Part shown: piece by piece, positions 35,713 to 43,282 of the stretch
Layout of the letters: the number at the start of each line of letters is the position of its first letter
Position numbering within the stretch: the stretch's first letter is position 1
DNA from: Steroidobacteraceae bacterium
Lineage (GTDB): Bacteria > Pseudomonadota > Gammaproteobacteria > Steroidobacterales > Steroidobacteraceae
NCBI GenBank assembly: GCA_029266835.1
Contig: JAQSWD010000064.1
Span: 1-43,282, forward strand
Length of the DNA stretch: 43,282 nt
Direction: 5' to 3'
Notes under the pieces: generated by a model
Seen by the model: the letters and a program-made list of their open reading frames with translations, nothing else
Database searches by the model: none
What the model was told of the DNA's origin: nothing
Translations under genes and position numbers: made by a program

Positions 35713-36372
35713 ATGTTCCGCGCCGCCATCTTCGACATGGACGGCACGCTCGTGGATTCCGAGCGTTGCTGGCGGATCGCCGAGCGCGAGGTCTTCGGTG
35801 GAGTGGGCATCGAGATCACCGAGGAGATGTCCGCGCTGACGGCGCCGCTGTCTCCACGCCAGGTGACCGAACACTGGTTCCGTCACCGGCCCTGGCCCGA
35901 TCCCTCCTTCGAGCACATGGAAACCGCGGTGATCCGGCGGGTGGCCGAGCAGTTGCGCGTCGAGTGCGCGGCGTTGCCGGGGGCCATCGAGACCGTGACC
36001 GCCTGCGCCGAGCTCGGCTGGCGCATCGCCCTGGCCTCCAATTCTCCGGCGGAACTGTGCAGGCTGGTGCTCGAGCGCCTGGGCATCGCCGGCCATTTCG
36101 ACACGGTGGTGTCGGTGGACGACGTGGAGCATGGCAAGCCGGACCCGTCCATCTATCTACTGGCCGCCGAGCGGCTCGGTGTGGCCCCGGGCGAGTGCCT
36201 GGCCTTCGAGGATACGCCGACGGGTGCGCGCGCGGCGCGTGCCGCGGGCATGCGCGTGGTGGCCATCCCGTCCGCCGGCCAGTCCTTCGCCGATGCCGAA
36301 TCGCATCTGCTGCTCGGCAGCCTCGAAGAATTCACGCCTCATCACGCGGCGCAGCTCTGGCGTCGCGCCTGA
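35713..36372 (+). CDS. HAD-family hexitol/sugar phosphatase (HxpB/YniC-like)
   Basis: 219 residues. HAD motif I is D8-M-D10-G-T, motif II ASNSPAE, motif III in HGKPDPSIY and motif IV FEDTPTG. The helical cap after residue 17 and the pattern VEHGKPDPSIYLLAAERLGV place it with the beta-phosphoglucomutase-like phosphatases; E. coli HxpB, which acts on 2-deoxyglucose-6-phosphate and hexitol phosphates, is close in layout. It starts 7 nt after the lipoprotein stop. Its TGA abuts the convergent hydrolase stop (TGATCA). Confidence 0.85.
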   Translation: MFRAAIFDMDGTLVDSERCWRIAEREVFGGVGIEITEEMSALTAPLSPRQVTEHWFRHRPWPDPSFEHMETAVIRRVAEQLRVECAALPGAIETVTACAELGWRIALASNSPAELCRLVLERLGIAGHFDTVVSVDDVEHGKPDPSIYLLAAERLGVAPGECLAFEDTPTGARAARAAGMRVVAIPSAGQSFADAESHLLLGSLEEFTPHHAAQLWRRA

Positions 36373-37257
36373 TCACCGGGTAGTGAGGAAACTCACCACC
36401 CGGGCGATGGTGGCGGGGTCGCGCAGCGCGCCGCTGTGACCGAAACCGCGCGTGCGCCACAACGCGGCGCCGGGCAGGGCATCCACGATGGCCAGGCCCT
36501 GCGCGATGGGCGCGACATTGTCGTCATCGTCGTGCACCACCAGCACCGGGATGCGCACGCTGGGCGCTGCCGCCGCCACTGAAATGGCCTTGGCCGATCG
36601 GCCGAACTTCTTCTCGAACTGGCGATGCAGGCTGGCGCGCGCCGGCTCGCCCAGGCTGAGCATCAGCGCGAACGACTCCAGGATGTAATCCATGTCGCTG
36701 GGCACGCCGAACAGGCAGATCTTCTGCGGATGATGTTCCGGAGTCTCGGCGAGCACGGTCAGCAGCGCGCCGCCGCCCAGCGAATGGCCGATCACCGCGT
36801 GTACGGGCGAATGCGTCCGCAGCACTTCCGCCAGGCAGTCGCGGAAACGCAGCAGGTCGGACTGCCGGCCCGGCGACTCGCCGTGCGCGGGCGCGTCGAT
36901 GCCGATCACCGAGAATCCGGCGGCGCGCAGCGGCGCGATGAAACTGCCGAAGCGCGCGGCATGCGAGCCCCAGCCGTGCAGCAACACCACCCAGGGTGCG
37001 GATTCGCCCCATTGCCAGGCGACGAAACGATGCGGGCCGGCGCGCAGATGCCGCTTGCGCGCCGCGGCGAGTATCGGCGCATCACCGGCTTCGATGCGGC
37101 GGCGGGCGGGCGTCAGGAACATGCGCAGCGCCACCCAGCCGGCGAGCGCCGGACTGATTCGCTGCAAGAAGGCGAAGAAGCGGCGCAGCCGGCGCTGCAA
37201 CCCCGGGCTGACCCCGGGAACCACGCGTCCAAGAATGGGTTTGCGGCGTTCGTCCAT
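36373..37257 (-). CDS. Alpha/beta-fold hydrolase
   Basis: 294 residues from ATG 37257. Family features: VVLLHGWGSHAARF with the oxyanion glycine, nucleophile S159 in GHSLGG, acid within VVHDDDDNVAP (D243-D246), and histidine H274 in RGFGHSG. The first 45 residues are basic and hydrophobic (RRLRRFFAFLQRISPALAGWVALRMF), so it may be membrane-associated. TAGACT lies 11 nt before the ATG, giving a very short leader. Substrate unknown; an esterase or lipase is likely. Confidence 0.88.
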   Translation of the reverse strand: MDERRKPILGRVVPGVSPGLQRRLRRFFAFLQRISPALAGWVALRMFLTPARRRIEAGDAPILAAARKRHLRAGPHRFVAWQWGESAPWVVLLHGWGSHAARFGSFIAPLRAAGFSVIGIDAPAHGESPGRQSDLLRFRDCLAEVLRTHSPVHAVIGHSLGGGALLTVLAETPEHHPQKICLFGVPSDMDYILESFALMLSLGEPARASLHRQFEKKFGRSAKAISVAAAAPSVRIPVLVVHDDDDNVAPIAQGLAIVDALPGAALWRTRGFGHSGALRDPATIARVVSFLTTR

Positions 37258-37342
37258 GCGATGAGCGCAGTCTAGGGGAGCCGGGAACCCGCGGTGTAGA
37301 GTGGGGCTCTCATTTCCAACTTTGACTCGCGAGGCCAGACCC

Positions 37343-38170
37343 ATGACCAGACCCGTCCTGACGAAAATGACGATTGCTGCGCTGCTCGCCGCAAGTGGCC
37401 TCGCCAACGCCGGCGTATATGTCGAGATGGCCGATCGCGAGATCGCCAACAACAAGACCACGGTGGTGCAGAAGATGTACGTGCAGGGCAACGCCGGCCG
37501 CTTCGTCGATATCCCGGAGCCGGGCGACGGGGGCAATGCCACCGCGACCATCATCAAGGACGGCACGCTGTACGCCATCGACGACACCGACAAGACCTAC
37601 ATGCAGCTCGACAAGGCCAGCATGGAATCGCTCGCGAAGAAGATGAACGAAGGTCTCGCCCAGGTGAAGGAACAGCTGGCCAAGATGCCGCCAGAACAGC
37701 GCGCCCAGATGGAACAGATGCTGGGCAAGCAGATCCCGGGTTTCGCGGGCGGAGACCAGAAGTGGACGGTGGACGCGGTGGACACGGGGAAGTCGGACAA
37801 GGTAGATGGGCGCACCTGCCGGCTCTGGGACGTGAAGCGCAACGGCGAGCTCGATGAGCAATTGTGCGTGGTGCCTTTCAGCTCCCTCCCTGGCAAGGAA
37901 AATTTCCAGCAGGTGTTCGGCAATTTCGCCAAGGTTTTCGAGGAAATGGCGAAAGCCGTCCCCATGTTGTCGGGATTGATGAGCAATGAATTTTCCGCCC
38001 AGCAGAAGATCAATGGCTTTCCGGTGCGTTCTCGTGACTACGAGAACGGCAAGCTGTCGGACGTGGAACGGATCATGAAAGTGTGGCGCGAGGAAAACGT
38101 GCCTGCTGCGATGTTCGCGGTTCCGGCCGGCTACAAGCGGAAGTCCATGGAGGAGATGACTGGACAATGA
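37343..38170 (+). CDS. Secreted DUF4412-type protein
   Basis: 275 residues. A signal peptide (MTIAALLAASGLANA) is followed by a beta-rich domain resembling DUF4412: VYVEMADREIANNKTTVVQKMYV, FVDIPEPGD, IIKDGTLYAIDDTDKTYMQLDKASM. A linker with Lys/Glu/Met-rich helices (LAKMPPEQRAQMEQML) leads into a second half with two cysteines (GRTCRLWD, EQLCVVPF), likely a disulfide in the periplasm. Its role is unknown. It ends 10 nt before cbpA, so it may be co-transcribed with the chaperone pair. Confidence 0.72.
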   Translation: MTRPVLTKMTIAALLAASGLANAGVYVEMADREIANNKTTVVQKMYVQGNAGRFVDIPEPGDGGNATATIIKDGTLYAIDDTDKTYMQLDKASMESLAKKMNEGLAQVKEQLAKMPPEQRAQMEQMLGKQIPGFAGGDQKWTVDAVDTGKSDKVDGRTCRLWDVKRNGELDEQLCVVPFSSLPGKENFQQVFGNFAKVFEEMAKAVPMLSGLMSNEFSAQQKINGFPVRSRDYENGKLSDVERIMKVWREENVPAAMFAVPAGYKRKSMEEMTGQ

Positions 38171-38180
38171 GCGGAGCCCG

Positions 38181-39146
38181 ATGAAGTACACCGACTATTA
38201 CGCCGCGCTCGGGGTCGAGCGCGGTGCGTCCGCGGACGAGATCAAGAAAGCCTATCGGCGCCTCGCGCAGAAATATCATCCGGACGTGTCCAAGGAGCCC
38301 GGCGCCGAGGCTCGCTTCAAGGAAATCGGCGAGGCCTGGCAGACGCTCAAGGACCCGGAGAAGCGCGCGGCTTACGATGAGCTGGGCAGCCGGCCACAGG
38401 GTGAAGAATTCCGTCCACCACCGGGCTGGGGCCGCGCCCAGGGTGGCCACAGTGACGGCGAGGCCTTCCAGTTCGACAACATGGATTTCGCCGACCTGTT
38501 CGCGCGGTTTGGCGGCGCCGCGGGCGGCGCGCGCGCAGGGTCGTCCCGCGGCCGCGGCGGCATTCCGGGCCAGGACTTCGAAGTGCCCGTGCAGATCAGC
38601 ATCGAGGACGCGTTCGGTGGCACCACGCTGTCCCTGAACCTCTCCATGCCCGAGTACGACGCGCAGGGAGTGCCGCGGCGGGTGCCGCATACCGTGAAAG
38701 CACGGATTGCCCCCGGCGCGGTCGACGGGCAACGTCTGCGCCTGCCGGGCAAGGGCGGCAAGGGATTCAACGGCGGTCGCGATGGCGACCTGTACCTGGA
38801 CATCACACTCAAGCCGCACGCGCTGTACCGCGCCACCGGCCACGACCTGTATCTCGACCTGCCGCTGGCTCCGTGGGAAGCAGCGCTGGGGGCCACGGTT
38901 CGGGTGCCGACATTGGCCGGCGCCGTGAACCTCAAGGTGCCGCCGGGAGCGTCATCGGGCCAGAAGCTGAGGCTCACGGGCCGCGGGCTGCCGATGCCAC
39001 GCGGCGGAGCCGGCGACCAGTTCGCGGTGTTGCAGATCGTCGTGCCGCCGGCCAATGAGCGCGAACGCGCGCTCTACGAGGAGTTGAAGAAGGCTTCGAC
39101 TTTCAACCCGCGGCCATGGCCGGAGGATCAGGAGTCGGGTTCATGA
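38181..39146 (+). CDS. cbpA: DnaJ-class co-chaperone CbpA
   Basis: 321-residue type II J-protein. The J domain at 1-70 carries H33-P34-D35 (KYHPDVSKE). A Gly/Phe-rich linker (RFGGAAGGARAGSSRGRGG) follows, then two C-terminal substrate-binding beta domains (GQDFEVPVQISIEDAFGGTT, IAPGAVDGQRLRLPGKGGKGFNGGRDGDLYL, VPPGASSGQKLRLTGRGLPMPRG). There is no zinc-finger region, which separates it from DnaJ. It stimulates DnaK ATPase and in E. coli also binds curved DNA. Its stop overlaps the start of the modulator gene (ATGA). Confidence 0.95.
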   Translation: MKYTDYYAALGVERGASADEIKKAYRRLAQKYHPDVSKEPGAEARFKEIGEAWQTLKDPEKRAAYDELGSRPQGEEFRPPPGWGRAQGGHSDGEAFQFDNMDFADLFARFGGAAGGARAGSSRGRGGIPGQDFEVPVQISIEDAFGGTTLSLNLSMPEYDAQGVPRRVPHTVKARIAPGAVDGQRLRLPGKGGKGFNGGRDGDLYLDITLKPHALYRATGHDLYLDLPLAPWEAALGATVRVPTLAGAVNLKVPPGASSGQKLRLTGRGLPMPRGGAGDQFAVLQIVVPPANERERALYEELKKASTFNPRPWPEDQESGS

Positions 39147-39460
39147 CCATCGAAACCGAAGTCTGGTGGCTGGATGAGCACCGGGTGGTGAGCCTCACCG
39201 AGCTGGTGGAAGTTTCGGGGTTGCGCGAGGCCGAACTACTCGAGCTGGTGAGCAGCGGGGCGCTGCCTGCGCGCGATTCGCCCGATGGCGGCCTGGCGTT
39301 CAGCGCGCGGGTGGTCACGCTGGCGCGCACCGCCTGCCGGCTGCGCGACGATTTCGAACTGGATACGCGCGGTCTGGCGGTGGCGCTGCGGCTGCTGGAG
39401 CGGGTGCGCGACCTGGAAGGCGAAGTCACGAGGCTGCGCGCGCATCTGCCGCAGCGCTGA
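39143..39460 (+). CDS. cbpM: Chaperone modulator CbpM
   Basis: 105 residues of the MerR-like CbpM family, which bind the J domain of CbpA and block its interaction with DnaK. Visible: VVSLTELVEVSGLREAELLELVSSGAL (winged-helix-like start), then VTLARTACRLRDDFELDTRGLAVALRLLERVRDLEGEV. ATG 39143 overlaps the cbpA TGA, so the inhibitor is translationally coupled to its target. Confidence 0.9.
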   Translation: MTIETEVWWLDEHRVVSLTELVEVSGLREAELLELVSSGALPARDSPDGGLAFSARVVTLARTACRLRDDFELDTRGLAVALRLLERVRDLEGEVTRLRAHLPQR

Positions 39461-39468
39461 CGTCGCGG

Positions 39469-39999
39469 CTACCTGGGCCGCAACGGGCCCGTGTCACCCT
39501 GCGCGCCGGGTGAAACCGGCAGCGAGACGCTCTGGTGAATCTTGCTCGAATCGGTGAACGAGCCCTGGTTCATGAGGCGATTCCTCAGGACGCGGCCGCA
39601 CACCTCGTCATCGTAATCTTCCAGTCCCAACAACGCTTCGATTCCGCAGGACCAGAAGCCGTCGCAGGGTGGCGGTCGCTCGGGCAGGCGCGGCGAAGGA
39701 GGCTCCTCCTTGACCACTGGCGGACTCTGTCGTCGCAGCGCCTCGGTCAAATCCCTCTGGGTTGGAGAAGGCCTCGAATCCTCGATGCGGTAATCGGTAT
39801 TCGCCTGCGTGGAGGCGGTGGCCTGGACCAGCTTGCGTACCGCTTCGCTGCGAAGATCGAAACCCGGCGGCACAGGCTGGTCCTGCGCGATTCTCGCGTC
39901 GGCGTCGGCGCCCGCGTTGGGTGGGGGCTCCGCGGCCCAGCTACTGGTGATCAGTGCGAGGGGTAGCAAGGCGCCTATCCAGATGTGTTTGCGGACCAT
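39469..39999 (-). CDS. Small secreted hypothetical protein
   Basis: 176 residues. A signal peptide (IWIGALLPLALITSSWAA) precedes a proline- and acid-rich, probably disordered middle (PPVVKEEPPSPRLPERPPP). A short cysteine-containing end follows (CDGFWSCGIEALLGLEDYDDEVCGRVLRN). No family is recognised. The ATG follows TAGCCT by exactly 6 nt, the leaderless layout. It faces cbpM with an 8-nt gap between stops. Confidence 0.6.
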   Translation of the reverse strand: MVRKHIWIGALLPLALITSSWAAEPPPNAGADADARIAQDQPVPPGFDLRSEAVRKLVQATASTQANTDYRIEDSRPSPTQRDLTEALRRQSPPVVKEEPPSPRLPERPPPCDGFWSCGIEALLGLEDYDDEVCGRVLRNRLMNQGSFTDSSKIHQSVSLPVSPGAQGDTGPLRPR

Positions 40000-40011
40000 G
40001 CGTGAAGGCTA
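40000..40011 (-). promoter_or_regulatory. Leaderless-type -10 box for the small secreted protein
   Basis: On the minus strand TAGCCT (40011-40006) is followed by six bases and then the ATG at 39999. No Shine-Dalgarno is seen. The hexamer is identical to the one before the 2OG oxygenase gene. Confidence 0.35.
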
Positions 40012-40168
40012 GTCCGCGGGGCGGCCCGCCGGCAAGACTGACCTCACGAGAAGCGGAATCCGATACGCGCCGAACCGGGGGGCTCCGCCTGACGGGCATC
40101 CGTGCTCGACTGGGCGTAAAGTAGAGTGCCTGATTTCAAGTGCGTTCAGGTGGGTTCGGGGGAACAAC

Positions 40169-41698
40169 ATGAAAGTGCTCATCTCGAGGCGAGTCTTCGC
40201 CCAGTCCGCTCTCGCCGCCGGGTCGGCCGCCCTGGCGGGCAGAACCTGGGGCGCCTGCGCAGAAGGCTTCACGGCTGTCGGCGCCGCCAGCGTGAAGGTC
40301 GACGACATCGAGGCCCTCACTACCTGCGGCAAGCAGATGATCCTGCGCGGCGAGGATGTGCAGGAGTTCGGCAAACGCCTGCGCGGCCAGTTGCTGCTGA
40401 GAAACAGCGATGGCTACGAAAGCGCGCGACATGTCTGGAACGGCGCCTTCGATCGCCGGCCCGCGCTGATCGCGCGCTGCAGCGGCGCCGCCGACGTGAT
40501 GGAAGCGGTGAAGTTCGCGGCGGAGCGGCAATTGCTGGTGTCGGTGCGCGGCGGTGGTCACAGCCTCTCGGGCCAGTCGGTCTGCGAGAAGGGCCTCATG
40601 ATCGACCTCGCCGAGCTCAACTCCGTGCGTGTGGATGCCAGGCGGCGCATCGCCACCGTGGACGGCGGCGCCTTGTTAGGTGCGCTCGACCGCGAAGCGC
40701 TGGCGCACAACCTCGCCACCACGGCCGGCACGGTGTCGCACACCGGAGTGGGTGGGCTCACCCTGGGCGGAGGATTCGGCCGCATCGGTCGCAAGTTCGG
40801 CCTAACCTGCGACAACGTGCGCTCCATCGACCTGGTGACCGCCAGAGGGCAACTCGTCACCGCCAGCGGCGAGGAGAACAAGGACCTGTTCTGGGGCTTG
40901 CGCGGCGGCGGCGGCAATTTCGGCGTGGCGACCTCGTTCGAATTCCAGCTGCACCCGGTCAGCGCCGTCATGCTGGGCGGCGACCTGGCGTATTCCTTCG
41001 AGGACGCGCCCGCGGTGCTTCAGCATGTCTTCGATTACGCGCCACATGCGCCGGATGAATTGAACCTCGACGTATCGCTGGTGAGGCTGCCTGACGACCA
41101 GCGCTTCCTGACCATCGACGTGTGCTGGTGCGGGCCCTGGGACGCTGGCGAGAAGGCGCTGGCATCGCTGCGACAGATCCGCAAGCCGATGCGCGACACG
41201 GTCGCGCCCACGCCCTACGTGAAGCTGCAGACATCGGGAGACGAGGGCACGGCGCACGGGCACAAGTACTACATCAAGGGCGGCTTCGTGCAGAAGTCCA
41301 GCCCGGGCCTGCGCGACGCGATGCTGGCGGCGATCGCCGAGGCCAAACTACCCGTGATCACTGCCGTGGCGCTGCCGCAGGGCGGAGGGGCGTACGCACG
41401 CGTGAAGCCGAAGGCCACGGCCTTCGCGCAGCGCGCGGCCGATCACAACGTCTTCCTGTTCTCGCGCTGGGATGACCCCGTCGTGAGCGATGCCGTCGGT
41501 GAATGGACGCGCGCCACCTGGCGCAAGGTGGAGCCGCACACGCGCGGTTTCTACGTCAACGAGTACAGCGTGGACGATGCATCGCGAGTGGAAGGCACTT
41601 ACGGCGCCAACTTTGCGCGGCTGCGGGCGCTCAAGGATGCCTGGGACCCGAACAACCTGTTTCGAATGAATGCGAACGTGACGCCCAGCGGGTTCTAG
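40169..41698 (+). CDS. Tat-exported FAD-dependent oxidoreductase (berberine-bridge type)
   Basis: 509 residues. A twin-arginine signal (ISRRVFAQSALAAGSAALAG) predicts export of the folded flavoprotein. The PCMH FAD domain carries VRGGGHSLSG with H131, the usual 8-alpha-histidyl FAD attachment. The second attachment cysteine of bicovalent members is absent (AGTVSHTGVGG), so a single covalent link is expected. GGGFGRIGRKFGLTCDN and the C-terminal BBE motif (YGANFARLRALKDAWDPNNLFRMN) are clear. Such enzymes oxidise sugars, alkaloids or other alcohols with O2. GGGGGAA lies upstream of the ATG, and TAAAGT/TAGAGT sequences about 40-55 nt upstream are -10 candidates. Confidence 0.92.
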   Translation: MKVLISRRVFAQSALAAGSAALAGRTWGACAEGFTAVGAASVKVDDIEALTTCGKQMILRGEDVQEFGKRLRGQLLLRNSDGYESARHVWNGAFDRRPALIARCSGAADVMEAVKFAAERQLLVSVRGGGHSLSGQSVCEKGLMIDLAELNSVRVDARRRIATVDGGALLGALDREALAHNLATTAGTVSHTGVGGLTLGGGFGRIGRKFGLTCDNVRSIDLVTARGQLVTASGEENKDLFWGLRGGGGNFGVATSFEFQLHPVSAVMLGGDLAYSFEDAPAVLQHVFDYAPHAPDELNLDVSLVRLPDDQRFLTIDVCWCGPWDAGEKALASLRQIRKPMRDTVAPTPYVKLQTSGDEGTAHGHKYYIKGGFVQKSSPGLRDAMLAAIAEAKLPVITAVALPQGGGAYARVKPKATAFAQRAADHNVFLFSRWDDPVVSDAVGEWTRATWRKVEPHTRGFYVNEYSVDDASRVEGTYGANFARLRALKDAWDPNNLFRMNANVTPSGF

Positions 41699-41774
41699 CG
41701 GCCGATAGTCACTCACGCTTTCGTAGGAATTCGTGCCGCGTTCTCTGGGAGTGTACTACGGCGGTGATTTGGCG

Positions 41775-41793
41775 GCGGGCGTAAGATGCCCGC
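41775..41793 (+). promoter_or_regulatory. Leaderless-type -10 box within an inverted repeat before cydA
   Basis: TAAGAT (41782-41787) lies exactly 6 nt before the cydA ATG and is flanked by GCGGGC (41775-41780) and GCCCGC (41788-41793), a perfect 6-bp dyad. The transcript would start at or next to the ATG. The dyad could bind a regulator directly over the -10, but that is inference. Confidence 0.4.
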
Positions 41794-43249
41794 ATGTTCC
41801 ACGACGCCGACGCACTGCTGTTAGCGCGCTTCCAGTTCGCGTTCACCATCAGCTTTCATTTCATCTTTCCCGCGCTGTCGATCGGCCTGGCGAGTTATCT
41901 CGCGGTCCTGGAGGCGCTGTGGCTCAAGACCGGCAAGGCGCTGTATCTCGATCTGTACAAATACTGGTTGAAAATCTTCGCGGTTACGTTCGCGATGGGC
42001 GTGGTGTCGGGCATCGTCATGTCCTACCAGTTCGGCACCAACTGGGCGGTGTTCTCCGATCGCGCCGGGCCCATCGTCGGCCCGCTGATGGCGTACGAGG
42101 TGCTGACGGCGTTCTTCCTCGAGGCCGGCTTCCTCGGCGTCATGTTGTTTGGCATGAAGAAGGTGGGCCGGCGACTGCACTTCTTCGCCACGCTCATGGT
42201 GGCCGTGGGCACGTTCATCTCCGCGTTCTGGATCCTCAGCGTGAACAGCTGGATGCAGACGCCCACGGGTTACGCAATGAATGCGGAAGGGCAGTTCGTG
42301 CCGGGACCGGACGGATGGCTGCCCATCATCTTCAACCCCAGCTTTCCGTATCGCCTGGTGCATACCGTCATCGCCGCCTACCTGACTACCGCGCTGGTGG
42401 TGGGCGCGGCCGGCGCGTGGCATCTGCTGAAGAACAGCAAGCAGGAACACGCGCGCAAGATGTTCTCCATGGCCATGTGGATGGCCGCGCTGGTGGCGCC
42501 GGTGCAGGTGTTCGTCGGTGACCTGCATGGCCTCAACACGCTGGAGCATCAGCCCGCCAAGGTGATGGCCATGGAGGGGCATTACCAGAGTCATCCCGAA
42601 GGCGCGCCGCTGGTGTTGTTCGGCATTCCCGATGACGACGCGCAGCGCATGAAGTACGCCATCGAAGTGCCCAAGCTGTCTTCGCTGATCCTCAAGCACG
42701 ATGCCAACGCGCCACTGGCAGGCCTCGACACCATCGCGCCCGAGAGCCGGCCGCCGGTGGAAATCGTGTTCTGGTCCTTCCGCATCATGGTGGGGCTCGG
42801 CATGCTCATGTTGTTGCTGGGGCTGGCCAGCCTCGCGGCGCGTGCCACGAAGAAGCTGTACGACTGGCCCTGGTTGCTGCGTTTCGCGCTGGTCATGGGG
42901 CCCTCGGGTTTCGTCGCGGTGATCGCGGGATGGGTCACCACCGAGGTCGGTGATCGCGGGATGGGTCACCACCGAGGTGGGCCGTCAGCCGTTCACGATC
43001 TATGGGCTGCTGCGTACGGCGGAGTCCGCGTCACCGCTGGCCGCGCCCGCCGTGGCGGCGTCACTCGTCGCCTTCGTCATCGTCTACTTCGCCGTCTTCG
43101 GCATGGGCACCTGGTATCTGTTCAAGTTGATGTCGAAGGCGCCCGAGCCGCACGAGTCCGATCCGCCGAACGTGCCCGCGCACGCCGCGGGTATCACCCC
43201 GGCGCCGGCGCTCCAGGCGGGCAAACTACCGGAGACGACACATGGCTGA
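41794..43249 (+). pseudogene. cydA: Cytochrome bd-type quinol oxidase subunit I, frameshifted by a 31-bp duplication
   Basis: Subunit I of the inner-membrane bd oxidase, which oxidises quinol and reduces O2. Heme ligands expected at H22 (ISFHFIFP) and H190 (RLVHTVIAAY) are present, as are the quinol-site residues in EHQPAKVMAMEGH (K256, E261). The Q-loop is short, so it is closer to the CIO/short-loop class. At residue 384 (AGWVTTEVG) an exact 31-bp tandem duplication shifts the frame. The true C-terminus (RQPFTIYGLLRTAESAS, then the last TM and KLPETTHG) resumes in another frame and ends at 43249. Deleting one repeat copy restores a full-length protein of about 475 residues. Possible causes are assembly error, phase variation or inactivation. 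Confidence 0.92.
42917..42978 (+). repeat. Perfect 31-bp tandem duplication inside cydA
   Basis: Copies 42917-42947 and 42948-42978 are identical. The unit is 31 bp, so one extra copy shifts the frame by one. Both copies encode part of VAVIAGWVTTEV when read in their own frame. Confidence 0.98.
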
Positions 43250-43282
43250 GAGCGACGTGCTCACCAACGTCTGGGCCGCCAT
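43242..43282 (+). CDS. cydB: Cytochrome bd oxidase subunit II, first 13 codons (cut by window end)
   Basis: ATG 43242 overlaps the cydA stop by 8 nt and opens MAESDVLTNVWAA before the window ends. Identity rests on position directly after cydA and on the plausible start; too little is present to confirm domains. Confidence 0.6.
   Translation, partial: MAESDVLTNVWAA

Overview
The window reads as chromosomal DNA of a high-GC, free-living gammaproteobacterium, most likely of the Steroidobacteraceae/Nevskiales/Xanthomonadales neighbourhood. This placement is inference from gene content: the divergent rhlB | trxA-rho arrangement, plsB, cbpA-cbpM, a DUF1302-DUF1329-YCF48-MMPL cassette, a TfpX/TfpZ-like protein, a long TonB receptor and many envelope hydrolases. 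No rRNA, tRNA, CRISPR array, insertion sequence or complete prophage was seen.

Layout. 1-5.3 kb: M1 aminopeptidase, rhomboid protease, an orphan contractile-tail sheath protein and a 2OG-Fe(II) oxygenase. 5.2-7.0 kb: a mini Ada-type metal-binding protein and a hotdog protein on the minus strand, then an alkyltransferase-like (ATL) protein and a small alpha/beta hydrolase on the plus strand. 7.0-15.2 kb: the most system-like region. It has a 5'-truncated ECF sigma factor, a Ser/Thr kinase with a TPR sensor half, then a tightly packed operon of a heme-oxygenase-like diiron protein, a TonB receptor, a patatin lipase and a DUF4440 protein. 15.2-18.5 kb: SDR and plsB, divergent. 18.5-26.3 kb: DUF1302, DUF1329, YCF48, MMPL and an MBL hydrolase. 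26.5-27.0 kb: a one-domain RTX-like protein. 27-30.5 kb: a minus-strand operon of a PHP phosphoesterase, YdcH-like protein, MscS channel, ArfB and TfpX. 30.5-34.7 kb: yrfG, rhlB, trxA and rho. 34.8-41.7 kb: lipoprotein, HAD phosphatase, alpha/beta hydrolase, DUF4412 protein, cbpA-cbpM, a small secreted protein and a Tat-exported flavoprotein. 41.8 kb to the end: cytochrome bd oxidase cydA and the first codons of cydB.

Two themes cut across the regions. First, six genes are broken by discrete indels: the ECF sigma factor, DUF1329, YCF48, MMPL, ArfB and cydA. CydA carries an exact 31-bp tandem duplication. Such density suggests draft-assembly errors or active decay, and should be settled from reads before any biology is built on it. 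Second, several genes have a TANNNT box exactly 6 nt before ATG, as expected for leaderless mRNAs, and the PHP/yrfG pair appears to share one overlapping bidirectional -10 box.

The best candidate for an undescribed system is the kinase-diiron protein-TonB receptor-patatin-DUF4440 block at 7.0-15.2 kb. The kinase 3' end carries a palindrome, and a hairpin overlaps the Shine-Dalgarno of the next gene. The orphan tail-sheath gene is the second candidate.
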